From: Candidatus Nitrosotalea bavarica
GTDB taxonomy: Archaea > Thermoproteota > Nitrososphaeria > Nitrososphaerales > Nitrosopumilaceae
Reading direction: 5' to 3'
DNA: 64,000 nt
Assembly (NCBI RefSeq): GCF_900167955.1
Contig: NZ_FUYK01000008.1
Span: 1-64,000, forward strand
A model generated the notes under the pieces. That model ran no database searches. It was given only the letters and a program-made list of their open reading frames with translations, and was not told the DNA's origin. Numbering within the stretch: the stretch's first letter is position 1; each line of letters opens with the position of its first letter. The position numbers were made by a program, and so were the translations under genes. Below are positions 26,214 through 34,239 of the stretch, one piece after another.

Positions 26214-27665
26214 CTATACGCCTATTTTTGCGTATGATTCATCCAAAATATGATGCAAGGTTTTATGCCAAGCATCAAAGCCATCTGGTTTCTTGGGGAA
26301 GTTGTAATAATGCTCTGTTAATGCTTTATTTTGTTGTGCAGTGAATCTAAGTCCATCTGCAAGGGTTTTGTTAAGTGCACCTCTTATCATCATACCTAGT
26401 TTTCCAACAGTTCCAAAGTCTGGATGCTCTCCTTTGCTAATTGCTTCCACGTCTAATTTTGACAAAAAGTGCTTCATTCCATAGTTTATCTGTTCATTTG
26501 TTAGAGTCTGGAGTAAACGTCTGAAAATTTCAAGACCTGCTGTTTTGTATCCATAATCATTAATGAAATCAATATTGTACTGCCAAAGCCCTGCTTCGCT
26601 AACATCTCCTGCTTCAATTGCATTTACTGCGTTTTTACCTAAGATGGTTGCTGCAACTATTGCTGGACCAATTCCTCCCGCATCAAGTGGTTTTGGCATC
26701 CATGCAGAATCGCCAACAAGCATGTATCCATTTGTAACCAAGCAATCATTTTGTCTTCTTACAGAGACTTGCCAATTACCTGTTACATTATTGGAATCCA
26801 TTGAATCGTCTGATAATTTTGGATTGACTATGACCTTGTTCATCTTAACATAGTCATTAATTAATTTAGTAACATCATCATGTTTTCCTAATCTTTGGTT
26901 TCTTTTCACCAACTCTTTTTGCTGTACACCTAAACCGATATTGACCTTGTTTTTTCCTTTTGGAAATACCCATCCATATCCTCCAGGAGCTATATCTTGA
27001 TCAAGATGAATTATGCAATAATCTGGATCAAATTCTTTCTTATCGTCTATACCTTGATCAAACTTCATGATGTGTCTTCCGGTAGATTCTAAATCATCAC
27101 GATCTATTTTTCGTTCTATTTTTGTACCTATGGTGAGACCATTTCTTAACATTGAAGTAACACCAGTGGCATCAACTACAATTTTTGCAGTTTTTTTGAA
27201 TGGTTCCTTTGTAAGTAGATTTGTTCCTTCTACTCCAACAACGGCTCCATTATCATATGTTAAATTTCTTAATGCAACAGAATACTGGATATTAATTCCG
27301 GCTTTTTTTGCATCACGAAGCTGACGTTGAGGAAGCTGTTGTCTGTTTAACATGTATCCCTCCCCATCAAAAGGAATTGATGTTTCTCTATCTGGGGAAA
27401 ATGCCATCACTCCTTTTACGGGATGCTCAATCTCTGGATTACCCCATGAAATTTTTATCCTCTCAGTCATGTAATCTACAGTATTTTTTCCAACGGCATC
27501 ACCACAAACCCATCCATTGAGTGTCTTCATGCCAATTGTGATCTCGGGATTTCTATCTATTACAAGAATTGATAATTTTTGTTTAGAATAATATGCAGCA
27601 GATTGTGCAGCAATCATTCCTGCAAGGCCTCCCCCTGCTACAATTATATCATAATCTGTTTTCAC
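26214..27665 (-). CDS. Geranylgeranyl reductase family FAD protein
   Basis: This flavoprotein saturates the geranylgeranyl chains of archaeal lipids or related isoprenoids. The 483 residues start with the FAD motif IIVAGGGLAGMIAAQSA. The family signature GYGWVFPKGKNKVNIGLGV is present at about residues 237-255, and VGDSAWMPKPLDAGGIGPAI marks the second FAD contact. Length is somewhat greater than the 390-450 residues common in the family, with extra helical sequence at the C terminus. It is transcribed alone. Confidence 0.92.
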   Translation of the reverse strand: MKTDYDIIVAGGGLAGMIAAQSAAYYSKQKLSILVIDRNPEITIGMKTLNGWVCGDAVGKNTVDYMTERIKISWGNPEIEHPVKGVMAFSPDRETSIPFDGEGYMLNRQQLPQRQLRDAKKAGINIQYSVALRNLTYDNGAVVGVEGTNLLTKEPFKKTAKIVVDATGVTSMLRNGLTIGTKIERKIDRDDLESTGRHIMKFDQGIDDKKEFDPDYCIIHLDQDIAPGGYGWVFPKGKNKVNIGLGVQQKELVKRNQRLGKHDDVTKLINDYVKMNKVIVNPKLSDDSMDSNNVTGNWQVSVRRQNDCLVTNGYMLVGDSAWMPKPLDAGGIGPAIVAATILGKNAVNAIEAGDVSEAGLWQYNIDFINDYGYKTAGLEIFRRLLQTLTNEQINYGMKHFLSKLDVEAISKGEHPDFGTVGKLGMMIRGALNKTLADGLRFTAQQNKALTEHYYNFPKKPDGFDAWHKTLHHILDESYAKIGV

Positions 27666-27726
27666 AGCGAAAAAACAGGATGGACTCTATTTAAAAGAAC
27701 CGTATGAAAATAGATCAAAAGGTATT

Positions 27727-27778
27727 GTGGGTCGGTTCGTCGCGGCTTCTTCACAGCGCGTGCTCAGACTGGAGCGGC
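27727..27778. other. GC-rich island, possible small structured RNA
   Basis: In the 187-bp gap between two minus-strand genes, about 50 bp is strikingly GC-rich in an AT-rich genome. Two short hairpins can be drawn: CGCG/CGCG around a 12-base loop at 27740-27759, and GCTC-AGACTG-GAGC at 27762-27775. No reading frame or tRNA fits. It may be a small RNA, a box-type guide RNA or part of a 5' leader. Strand is undecided. Confidence 0.35.
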
Positions 27779-27852
27779 AAAAATATTACCTCATTCCCTT
27801 TTCTCTAAGGTTGATAAATATTATTAAACTATGCTGGAGTTGCAGATTTTAT

Positions 27853-28275
27853 TCAAACCGTAAGTAATTCAATGTATTTTTTTGAAATTTCATCTTTTTT
27901 GTAGACTGGCATTTTTATCTTGATTTTTATTGCATTATTTTGTTGTAGGCTGATTTCTTTACTTACAAGTTCATTCTTACCTATCCTTAAGAAAAGTGTA
28001 GTGTCTTCAAAATGCAAATCTATGTTTTCTATTAGATCTTTCATCTGGGTCTTTGATATTTTAGAGGCTAATTTTTTAACAAATTCTTCTGCGCGTTTTT
28101 TTGAAAGTGTTATCTTGGCAAACAATATTGGGTTTCCGTAATGACCAAGAGTTTCTTCTATGGTAAACTCGTCTTCTTTTATTTGAAACAAGTCAAAGAT
28201 TGGTTCAAAGATTTTTTTATTATCCTCTGTTGCATGTAAGATTAATTCAACCTCTACTTCGAACTGATGTGTCAT
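27853..28275 (-). CDS. RNA-binding protein, exosome-associated COG1325-like
   Basis: The 140-residue protein resembles the archaeal COG1325/DUF54 family, predicted exosome-associated RNA-binding proteins. The segments VEVELILHATEDNKKI, EETLGHYGNPILFAKI and FVKKLASKIS match the family layout of alternating strands and helices. It lies at the end of a minus-strand information-processing cluster, 34 nt after the S3Ae gene, which supports the assignment. A direct RNA-degradation role is inferred only from family context. Confidence 0.75.
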   Translation of the reverse strand: MTHQFEVEVELILHATEDNKKIFEPIFDLFQIKEDEFTIEETLGHYGNPILFAKITLSKKRAEEFVKKLASKISKTQMKDLIENIDLHFEDTTLFLRIGKNELVSKEISLQQNNAIKIKIKMPVYKKDEISKKYIELLTV

Positions 28276-28309
28276 ATTGTATAATATGTGAAGAATGGGC
28301 TAATATCTA

Positions 28310-28924
28310 TTAGGCTTGTAGTAGGGCAATCTCACCCTCTGCAGTTCTGATGAGCTTTGCCTTTTCAATTCCTACGTGTCTTACGTGAACTATCTTCTTG
28401 ACAGCTGCCATGACATCCGAATTTATCTTTCCAAATACTGTCGCTTGGATGAACTGGTCTATTGTCATATCTGGTATAGTCTTTGACATTACTTCTTGTG
28501 CTACTAGTCTGATTGCATGTTTTCTTGATGTGTTCAATTTCTTCTGGGTCAAGGCAACTATCTTTATTCTAAAAATATAACCGTCCTTTGTCTTAAAATC
28601 TGCAATAAAACTAATCAATGAGGAACCACGTCTTACTAAACTTCTAAGAAATTCCTTTGCATATTCAAATCTCTTGAAAATTGTAGTTGCCGTTTCTCCA
28701 TCTATTTTGTCAATCTGGAAATACAATTTGAACTGGTGTTGGGAAGGATCTCCTTTTAGTATGTCGTGTAATGTGCATTCTATTACTCTGCCAATTGCAG
28801 CCTTGTCATCAGTTACTGGAATATAGGCAATTGATTTTTTGTCAAACGAAGCAGGAAGTAATACTGTGACCCACTTTTTCTCTCTCCACTTGTCTTTTAC
28901 TCTTGATGTCTTTTGACGAGCCAA
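28310..28924 (-). CDS. rps3ae: 30S ribosomal protein S3Ae (eS1)
   Basis: This archaeal-eukaryotic small-subunit protein of 204 residues begins with a basic segment (RQKTSRVKDKWREKKWV) and contains GRVIECTLHDILKGDPSQH and IRLVAQEVMSKTI, both typical of S3Ae. It binds near the mRNA exit platform. It is in the minus-strand cluster with serS, pcc1, the RecJ-like gene and rps15, a common archaeal arrangement. Confidence 0.95.
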   Translation of the reverse strand: MARQKTSRVKDKWREKKWVTVLLPASFDKKSIAYIPVTDDKAAIGRVIECTLHDILKGDPSQHQFKLYFQIDKIDGETATTIFKRFEYAKEFLRSLVRRGSSLISFIADFKTKDGYIFRIKIVALTQKKLNTSRKHAIRLVAQEVMSKTIPDMTIDQFIQATVFGKINSDVMAAVKKIVHVRHVGIEKAKLIRTAEGEIALLQA

Positions 28925-28967
28925 CTATGATGAACTTCTGAGGCCAAAATATAAGTTGTACGACATT

Positions 28968-30233
28968 TTAGATTAGGTTAGAGCCTACGTATTTTTGCAA
29001 TACCTTTGGAACTGTAATATGTCCATCTTTTGTCTGGAAATTTTCTATTATCGCAACCATAGTTCGTGTAGTTGCAACCAGTGTACTATTCAAGGAATGG
29101 AGATATTGGGGTTGTTCATCTGTTCTATCTCTAAATCTTATCTTCAATCTTCTTGCTTGAAAATCAAGGCAATTTGAACAAGATACTATTTCTCTATAGC
29201 TTTTTTGTCCTGCCATCCATGCTTCAAGATCATATGTCTTGGCAGAAATCTTGCCCAAATCTCCACTTGATAGTAACATGATTCTATATGGTATCTCAAT
29301 TTTTTGATAAAATTCTTCTGCTATTGCAAGCATTTTTTCATGTTCATTCCATGAATCCTCAGGTCTTGTAAAGACAAACTGTTCTACCTTTTCAAATTGA
29401 TGTACTCGAAATATTCCCTTTTGGTCTCTACCATGAGCTCCTGCTTCCTTTCTAAAACATGTACTTATTCCTGCATATCGTAGAGGTAATTTTTTACCAT
29501 CAATTATCTCATCTGAATGCATTGATGCTACTGCATGTTCACTTGTCCCAATGAGGTAAAGATCTTCTCCCTCAATCTTGTAAATTACTTCTTCAAAATC
29601 TTGGGCAATTATGGCACCTTCCATTGCATTCCTATTTATCAAAAATGGTGTTTGTATGGGAGTGTAATTTTTCTCAGTTAGAAAATCAAGTGCAAATTGT
29701 AGTAACGCTTGATTTAATCTAACAAGTTGATTTTTGAGAAAGTAAAATCTTGCTCCTGAGACCTTGGCAGCTCTTTCTAAATCCACAAGATCAAGATTCT
29801 GTGTCAAATCAATGTGATCCTTTATCTCAAAATCAAAAGTGGGTATGTTGCCCCATTTTTTTATCTCTATGTTTGTAGCATCATCTTTTCCAAGAGGAAC
29901 TGATTCGTGTACCATATTGGGTAGTGTTAAAGAAAGTTTTGTGAAATTATCTTCTATCTTTATCTGCGTTTCTTCTAATTTGCGAAGATCATCAGAAACT
30001 GTTTGCATTTGCCCAATGAGGCTAGATGCATCTTGTCCTGCTTTCTTTTTTCTTGAAATTTCTAACGATACCTCATTTCTTTTTTTCCTCAATTCATCAG
30101 TTTTTATAATTAGTTCTCTTCTTTCCTTGTCTAATGATATTAGTTCATCAAGAGGAAATTTGACAGCTCTTGCTTCCAACATGTTTCTGATTTTCTCTGG
30201 ATTCTCTCGAAGAAGTTTTGGATCAAGCATCAA
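28968..30233 (-). CDS. serS: Seryl-tRNA synthetase
   Basis: This class II synthetase attaches serine to tRNA-Ser. Its 421 residues comprise an N-terminal coiled coil (about residues 40-105, rich in K, E and R) and a catalytic domain. Motif 2 is visible as STCFRKEAGAHGRDQKGIFRVHQF at about residues 258-281 (key residues F-R-x-E-A-G and R-x-H-Q-F), and motif 3 as the C-terminal LNSTLVATTRTMVAIIE. It is the bacterial-type enzyme, not the rare methanogen type. The start overlaps the pcc1 stop by 4 bp. Confidence 0.96.
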   Translation of the reverse strand: MMLDPKLLRENPEKIRNMLEARAVKFPLDELISLDKERRELIIKTDELRKKRNEVSLEISRKKKAGQDASSLIGQMQTVSDDLRKLEETQIKIEDNFTKLSLTLPNMVHESVPLGKDDATNIEIKKWGNIPTFDFEIKDHIDLTQNLDLVDLERAAKVSGARFYFLKNQLVRLNQALLQFALDFLTEKNYTPIQTPFLINRNAMEGAIIAQDFEEVIYKIEGEDLYLIGTSEHAVASMHSDEIIDGKKLPLRYAGISTCFRKEAGAHGRDQKGIFRVHQFEKVEQFVFTRPEDSWNEHEKMLAIAEEFYQKIEIPYRIMLLSSGDLGKISAKTYDLEAWMAGQKSYREIVSCSNCLDFQARRLKIRFRDRTDEQPQYLHSLNSTLVATTRTMVAIIENFQTKDGHITVPKVLQKYVGSNLI

Positions 30234-30472
30234 CTAGTCACTTTGAGTATAACTTGGGTTTGTTCAAGAACTTCATCAATAGTAGAAATCAAGGTTCGTA
30301 TATTTCCTTTACCCTCAAATATGAAAACTAGAGATGTCTCTTTCTTTTCTATTTTAAAAGAAAGATTCTCTGGAAAATCTACATTATCAGGCTCCAAAGA
30401 TTTTCTTATGGAATCTATCCTTTTTTCTGAAAGGTTATTCAGAAACACTTCAACTTTACATTCTAGTGACAT
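30230..30472 (-). CDS. pcc1: KEOPS complex subunit Pcc1
   Basis: Pcc1 is the small dimerising subunit of KEOPS, which adds threonylcarbamoyl to A37 of tRNAs. The 80-residue protein has the expected pattern: an N-terminal strand (CKVEVFLN), SIRKSLEPDN, a central strand ETSLVFIFEGK, and a C-terminal helix IRTLISTIDEVLEQTQVIL. Length matches family members at 75-90 residues. It overlaps both the RecJ-like gene upstream (17 bp) and serS downstream (4 bp), a frequent archaeal context for pcc1. Confidence 0.88.
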   Translation of the reverse strand: MSLECKVEVFLNNLSEKRIDSIRKSLEPDNVDFPENLSFKIEKKETSLVFIFEGKGNIRTLISTIDEVLEQTQVILKVTS

Positions 30473-31853
30473 TTTTTTCCAGATGATCTAGAAATTCATC
30501 CAATTTGTCTTTTGTAATCCTTGCTCCAGCTGCTGCGGCATGACCTCCTCCTACACCTGATACCTTTGCAGCGCATTCTCGCATTAATAGTCCTAAATTT
30601 ACTTCAGATTTGCAACCAGTAGATTTGCGTGAAGAGAACTTGATTGTACCTTCATCACCGTTTGTTCGAAGTATGATTATTTTTCCAGTATTTTTCTGTG
30701 AACCGCCAAGAAGTGATGATACTGCACCTGTCATGTTCTCTGGCACAAGACCTTCGCCATTGACCATCAAGTATGAACCGTTATCAGTTATTCTCCATCT
30801 TTCACTGGAAAGTGTATTCATGTATGTTCTCAAAAATGTTCTATATTCCACCAAAATGTTCTCACCCTCTTCCAACATCTTGGTTCTATCTCCCATACAG
30901 ATTGCAACGCCCACTCCAGCTTTTCTGATTCTACCACAAGAGTTTAACATTGTTGAAAACTCTCTTGCATCACGAAGAAAACTTCGCTTATCTTCACCAG
31001 ATAACGTGTATGTATATCCAACAAGCTCGTCTAGTATATCGCTTGCATTTTTTGTAGAAATGTATTTTGATATGGTCTGAAGTAAAGTTCTTTTTTCATC
31101 TTCTGTAAGTTCAGCAGGAACTCTCCATCTACTACCATCCTTTAATTTTATTCCTGATGAATTTAAAAGTGAAAGACAGGCATCACGATTCCATGTTAGG
31201 CCTTCTATGAAAGGCTGAGAAGTAAATGCAAGTGAATCTGGTAGTGGCCTTGTCTCTCTTCCAACTAGTAATATGTCTAAATCAATTTCAACTTGATTAT
31301 TCTTTTTTGCTATGGCTGCAATTTCTAAATTCAGTCCTGTAAAAGATTTCTTTTCACCTTGGTCTTGACGATCACCTAATGCTGCAACCACTGCAATCCA
31401 TGCTAGATCTGTATTTTCTTTGTGAAGTGCTTTTGATACAAGATATGCCATACCTCCAGCAGATACATCCTTTCCACCATCTACGTCATACTTCCAAGCA
31501 TTGATGACTTTTTGATTATCAAATTCTTCTTGTGGTATTTGGTGATGATCAACTATAATCCATTCCTCACCTAATGCATTATCGATATCCTTTGCAAATC
31601 CTCCACCAAGATCAGTGATTATATGAAATTGTCTTGAATCACTTTTCATTTTCTCAAGAATGTTTTTACTAAATTCATTAACTGTGCGAACAGTACATTT
31701 GGCACCTGCTCTTATCAAAGATTTTGTTACAATGCTGCCAGAAGTTATACCGTCACAATCAAGATGAGTGATAACTGAAATATTTTTTCCTGTTTTGATA
31801 CAATCAGAAACTCTGTCATGAAAATAAGATAATGCTTGGTCTAACTTTACCAT
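30456..31853 (-). CDS. DHH-family phosphoesterase, RecJ-like
   Basis: This is a 465-residue manganese-dependent nuclease or phosphoesterase. The N-terminal motif VITHLDCDGITSGSI supplies metal-binding aspartates, FHIITDLGGGF a second site, and EEWIIVDHHQIP the DHH motif. The C-terminal DHHA1 domain has SGVGGGHAAAAGARI. Archaeal RecJ homologues (GAN) associate with the replicative helicase and process single-stranded DNA or RNA ends. The start coincides with the stop of rps15, so they are co-translated. Confidence 0.92.
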   Translation of the reverse strand: MVKLDQALSYFHDRVSDCIKTGKNISVITHLDCDGITSGSIVTKSLIRAGAKCTVRTVNEFSKNILEKMKSDSRQFHIITDLGGGFAKDIDNALGEEWIIVDHHQIPQEEFDNQKVINAWKYDVDGGKDVSAGGMAYLVSKALHKENTDLAWIAVVAALGDRQDQGEKKSFTGLNLEIAAIAKKNNQVEIDLDILLVGRETRPLPDSLAFTSQPFIEGLTWNRDACLSLLNSSGIKLKDGSRWRVPAELTEDEKRTLLQTISKYISTKNASDILDELVGYTYTLSGEDKRSFLRDAREFSTMLNSCGRIRKAGVGVAICMGDRTKMLEEGENILVEYRTFLRTYMNTLSSERWRITDNGSYLMVNGEGLVPENMTGAVSSLLGGSQKNTGKIIILRTNGDEGTIKFSSRKSTGCKSEVNLGLLMRECAAKVSGVGGGHAAAAGARITKDKLDEFLDHLEKNVTRM

Positions 31854-32302
31854 TACTCGAGTTGAGCAATGACTGCCTTATATTTCCAAGTTTTGGGAAT
31901 CTTGCCCATTTTCTTGTAATATGAAGATAGTCTATGGACCTTTGCCTCTAAGAGCTCAAGTGATCTAACATTTCTTTTATCTGATCTATGTTCCTTCAAA
32001 TGTTTTTGCAGACCTAGTGCCTTGGTTACTAGATTATTCAAGTCTTCAGGCATGTCTGTTTTTATTCCCTTTTCTTCAAGAATGTCTGTAATTGATTTTT
32101 TGACAATTTGTCTTGTGATCGGTATTGCGTATTGATCACGTAATTTTATTCCGATCTTGCTTGGGGTGAAACCTTCCTTTGCATATTTTACAACAAGTTC
32201 TTCGATCTCGGCTGGACTTTGTTTTACCCATGTAGGTGCACTAGGAGTGATCGGTCTTGTTGAATGTGATTTTCCGTGTCTGTGTGAATGAAGTCGTCCC
32301 AC
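31853..32302 (-). CDS. rps15: 30S ribosomal protein S15 (uS15)
   Basis: The 149-residue protein is the archaeal S15 with its N-terminal extension. It begins with a His/Arg-rich segment (MGRLHSHRHGKSHSTRP), then WVKQSPAEIEELVVKYAKEG, and ends with the rRNA-binding helices LLEAKVHRLSSYYKKMGK. It heads the minus-strand operon rps15, RecJ-like, pcc1, serS, rps3ae. It is divergent from the putative AMO-accessory gene at 32410. Confidence 0.96.
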   Translation of the reverse strand: MGRLHSHRHGKSHSTRPITPSAPTWVKQSPAEIEELVVKYAKEGFTPSKIGIKLRDQYAIPITRQIVKKSITDILEEKGIKTDMPEDLNNLVTKALGLQKHLKEHRSDKRNVRSLELLEAKVHRLSSYYKKMGKIPKTWKYKAVIAQLE

Positions 32303-32409
32303 GAACCGCTTGTTTTTTAAGGAAACATAAATGTTACTTGGCTCTCTGCAAGCATGATAATTACAAAAAAGTTAAATATCTACGGATTGGATTTACAATA
32401 GGTATTCAT

Positions 32410-32712
32410 ATGAAAACACCAATAATTGTTGGAACTGTACTGTTGGCTCTATTTGTAGTCTCTACATTTGTTCCATTTGCTGCGGCTCAGTATACACCAG
32501 GCGGTGGTCTTGGGCTCGAACAGGAATTGGCACTAGCAAGAGCTAAAGTGACAGCAGCACAAAATAATCCACACGCAGGTTCCGGTACTCCATACCTTGA
32601 TGCAAACGGTGTAGTAGGTGCAACAATCATCTCAGGTGGAATATTCGGTGGAATCTTCATTGCTTTTGTCGTAAAAGCAAAGCAAGCGGAAAAAGCAAAG
32701 AGATCTCAATAA
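32410..32712 (+). CDS. Small secreted or anchored membrane protein, candidate AMO subunit (AmoY or AmoZ)
   Basis: The 100-residue protein starts at the ATG at 32410. It has a signal peptide (hydrophobic residues 4-22 ending AAAQ), a short extracellular region rich in Gly and Pro, and one C-terminal helix (about residues 70-92) with a basic tail. Next to it is a second small membrane protein gene, and both have strong TATA boxes and codon use resembling the amo genes. From memory, the two extra AMO subunits AmoY and AmoZ of Nitrososphaera viennensis are adjacent small membrane proteins, away from the amo genes, and this pair fits. The identity is inferred from context. Confidence 0.5.
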   Translation: MKTPIIVGTVLLALFVVSTFVPFAAAQYTPGGGLGLEQELALARAKVTAAQNNPHAGSGTPYLDANGVVGATIISGGIFGGIFIAFVVKAKQAEKAKRSQ

Positions 32713-32786
32713 TTCTTCTCTTTTTCTTATTTTATTAATTCCTGAACAAATCTATTTTTGATCTCATTTTTTACATCCTTACAGAA

Positions 32787-32797
32787 ATGTATATATC
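32787..32797 (+). promoter_or_regulatory. TATA box deciding the start of the 32819 gene
   Basis: The sequence TGTATATATCG is centred about 26 nt upstream of the ATG at 32819. A GTG at 32807 would lie too close to the box to be in the transcript. The start at 32819 is therefore preferred. Confidence 0.65.
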
Positions 32798-32818
32798 GCA
32801 CCTAAAGTGTTTTCAATT

Positions 32819-33088
32819 ATGATGAGCACGATATTCACTATGCTCGTAGGTATACTGTCAAACTTTGCAGGTCAGATAGGTCCAAACTACGACCCGCTAT
32901 TTTATGATGTGATGGTCTACATATTTGCAACCATCATGTTCTCAGTATTCCTTCTAGGAGTAATTGCATTCTGGCTCAGAGTGCACGGTCTTGGTGGCGA
33001 CACACGAGAAAGATGGGTCGCAGAACTCAACAAGCACTTTGAAAGAGAAGGCATTGGTCTTATCCCAGACAACGGTAAATACTGGTAA
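32819..33088 (+). CDS. Small membrane protein, candidate AMO subunit (AmoY or AmoZ)
   Basis: The 89-residue protein has two hydrophobic helices (about residues 2-20 and 30-55) separated by an extracytoplasmic loop (GQIGPNYDPLFYDV), then a soluble tail with HGLGGDTRERWVAEL and an aromatic C terminus ending Gly-Lys-Tyr-Trp. The start at 32819 is chosen from the TATA spacing. It follows the 32410 gene on the same strand by 106 bp with its own promoter. The two form the pair that I propose as AmoY and AmoZ. Which is which cannot be decided here. Confidence 0.5.
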   Translation: MMSTIFTMLVGILSNFAGQIGPNYDPLFYDVMVYIFATIMFSVFLLGVIAFWLRVHGLGGDTRERWVAELNKHFEREGIGLIPDNGKYW

Positions 33089-33161
33089 ACTCCAACTCTT
33101 TTTCTTATTTTTAATTAATCTCTAGATTATATCATTTTGAATAATTTTACTTGGTCTAATT

Positions 33162-33686
33162 TTATTTTGTATAGTTACTTGGAGGCGTAAATGTTGGGGC
33201 TCCGGCATTCTTTGTGACAAATTCTGCTCTGTAATGAGATCCGTCATGAACTATTGCATGAATAAATTGAGATGATTCTGCGTCATTTTCGTATATCTTT
33301 GATTTGATCTCATCCATATCCCGTAAAGGAAAACCTGATAACCATAGGAATTGGCCTACCTCAAATGGATATTCGTTTACCCACGTACCAGTAATTGTTC
33401 CATCATCTGTAAAAACCATGGATCTTTGACAATTTGCTGGAATCGCCATAGTACTAATTGGTCTTATCCATTTTTTACCATCAACTAGAACTTCTAGCGA
33501 GGCCGATACATGATATTGGATATTTAGTCCATTGAGACATTTGTGATAAAGAGGATCTTGTGATTTTATCTGTGAAATGGCTGTAGTGCTAATCAAGACA
33601 ACTGCTATTCCTACAGCGGCTGAAATTGCAAGAAACTTGATCGTTTTTTTACGTTTTGACGGATCTCCCATTCCAGGCCAGAACAT
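33162..33686 (-). CDS. Membrane-anchored extracytoplasmic protein of unknown function
   Basis: The 174-residue protein has a basic cytoplasmic N terminus (PSKRKKTIK), a single transmembrane segment at about residues 16-36 and an extracellular domain of about 135 residues. The domain has two cysteines (residues 50 and about 85) that could pair, and alternating strand-like segments such as IQYHVSASLEVLVDGK and FEVGQFLWLSGF. I do not recognise the family. It converges with the candidate AMO-subunit gene and precedes glnB on the same strand by about 75 bp. Confidence 0.8.
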   Translation of the reverse strand: MFWPGMGDPSKRKKTIKFLAISAAVGIAVVLISTTAISQIKSQDPLYHKCLNGLNIQYHVSASLEVLVDGKKWIRPISTMAIPANCQRSMVFTDDGTITGTWVNEYPFEVGQFLWLSGFPLRDMDEIKSKIYENDAESSQFIHAIVHDGSHYRAEFVTKNAGAPTFTPPSNYTK

Positions 33687-33760
33687 GACTTTGATGTCCT
33701 TTCTAGAGTTATATAGATTAAGATATTATTTTTTAAATAATTAAAATATATAAAAGAAAT

Positions 33761-34108
33761 TTAGAGTGAGGATTCGCCGCGTTTTTTGGTTCCTACATCT
33801 ACAGCATCTGCTACATCATAGATGAAGATCTTTCCTTCTCCAGCCTGACCAGTACCTGCATGAGAAGTTATTGCGTTCACTACTGCTTCCACCTTACTCT
33901 CATTTACAACTGTAATGATGATAGCATTCACATTGTGTGTAGCTTCTACACGTCCTCCTCTACCAGATGAAACCATTTCTCTTTTTCTTTGACCTCTACC
34001 CTTGACATTAAAATACGTAAATCCTCCAATGTCAAGTTCTACCAGAGCATAGAAGACGGAATCCAATTTCTCTTCTGGAATTATAGCCTCGATTTTTTTC
34101 ATGGTCAT
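33761..34108 (-). CDS. glnB: PII-family nitrogen regulatory protein
   Basis: This small trimeric signal protein senses ATP/ADP and 2-oxoglutarate and controls ammonium transport and assimilation. The 115 residues include the ATP-binding GTGQAGEGKIFIYDV and the T-loop region GRGQRKREMVSSGRGGRVE. The tyrosine that bacteria uridylylate in the T loop is absent, so control is probably by ligand alone. A TATA box at 34130-34142 (read on the minus strand) lies 28 nt from the ATG at 34108, so the gene is leaderless. A conserved promoter block is on the other side of the divergent spacer. Confidence 0.93.
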   Translation of the reverse strand: MTMKKIEAIIPEEKLDSVFYALVELDIGGFTYFNVKGRGQRKREMVSSGRGGRVEATHNVNAIIITVVNESKVEAVVNAITSHAGTGQAGEGKIFIYDVADAVDVGTKKRGESSL

Positions 34109-34176
34109 GATTCATTGCACATATGAAATGCTTTTATTAAAATCATTGCTTAAAATATTCCAAAATGCAGAATATT

Positions 34177-34220
34177 ATCATAAAATAACTGTTTTAGGAT
34201 AAAATACCTTTTATAGATGA
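34177..34220 (+). promoter_or_regulatory. Conserved promoter block, copy 1 (glnB/Cas4-like spacer)
   Basis: ATCATAAAA at 34177-34185 and a 29-bp core at 34192-34220, beginning TTTTAGGATAAAAT and ending in the TATA box TTTTATAG plus ATGA, recur upstream of amt with the same 15-bp internal offset. The core differs at only one base between the two copies. The TATA box lies 28 nt before the ATG at 34240. It is a likely operator and promoter shared by nitrogen genes. Confidence 0.8.
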
Positions 34221-34239
34221 AATCCCATTTCTCAAAAGA

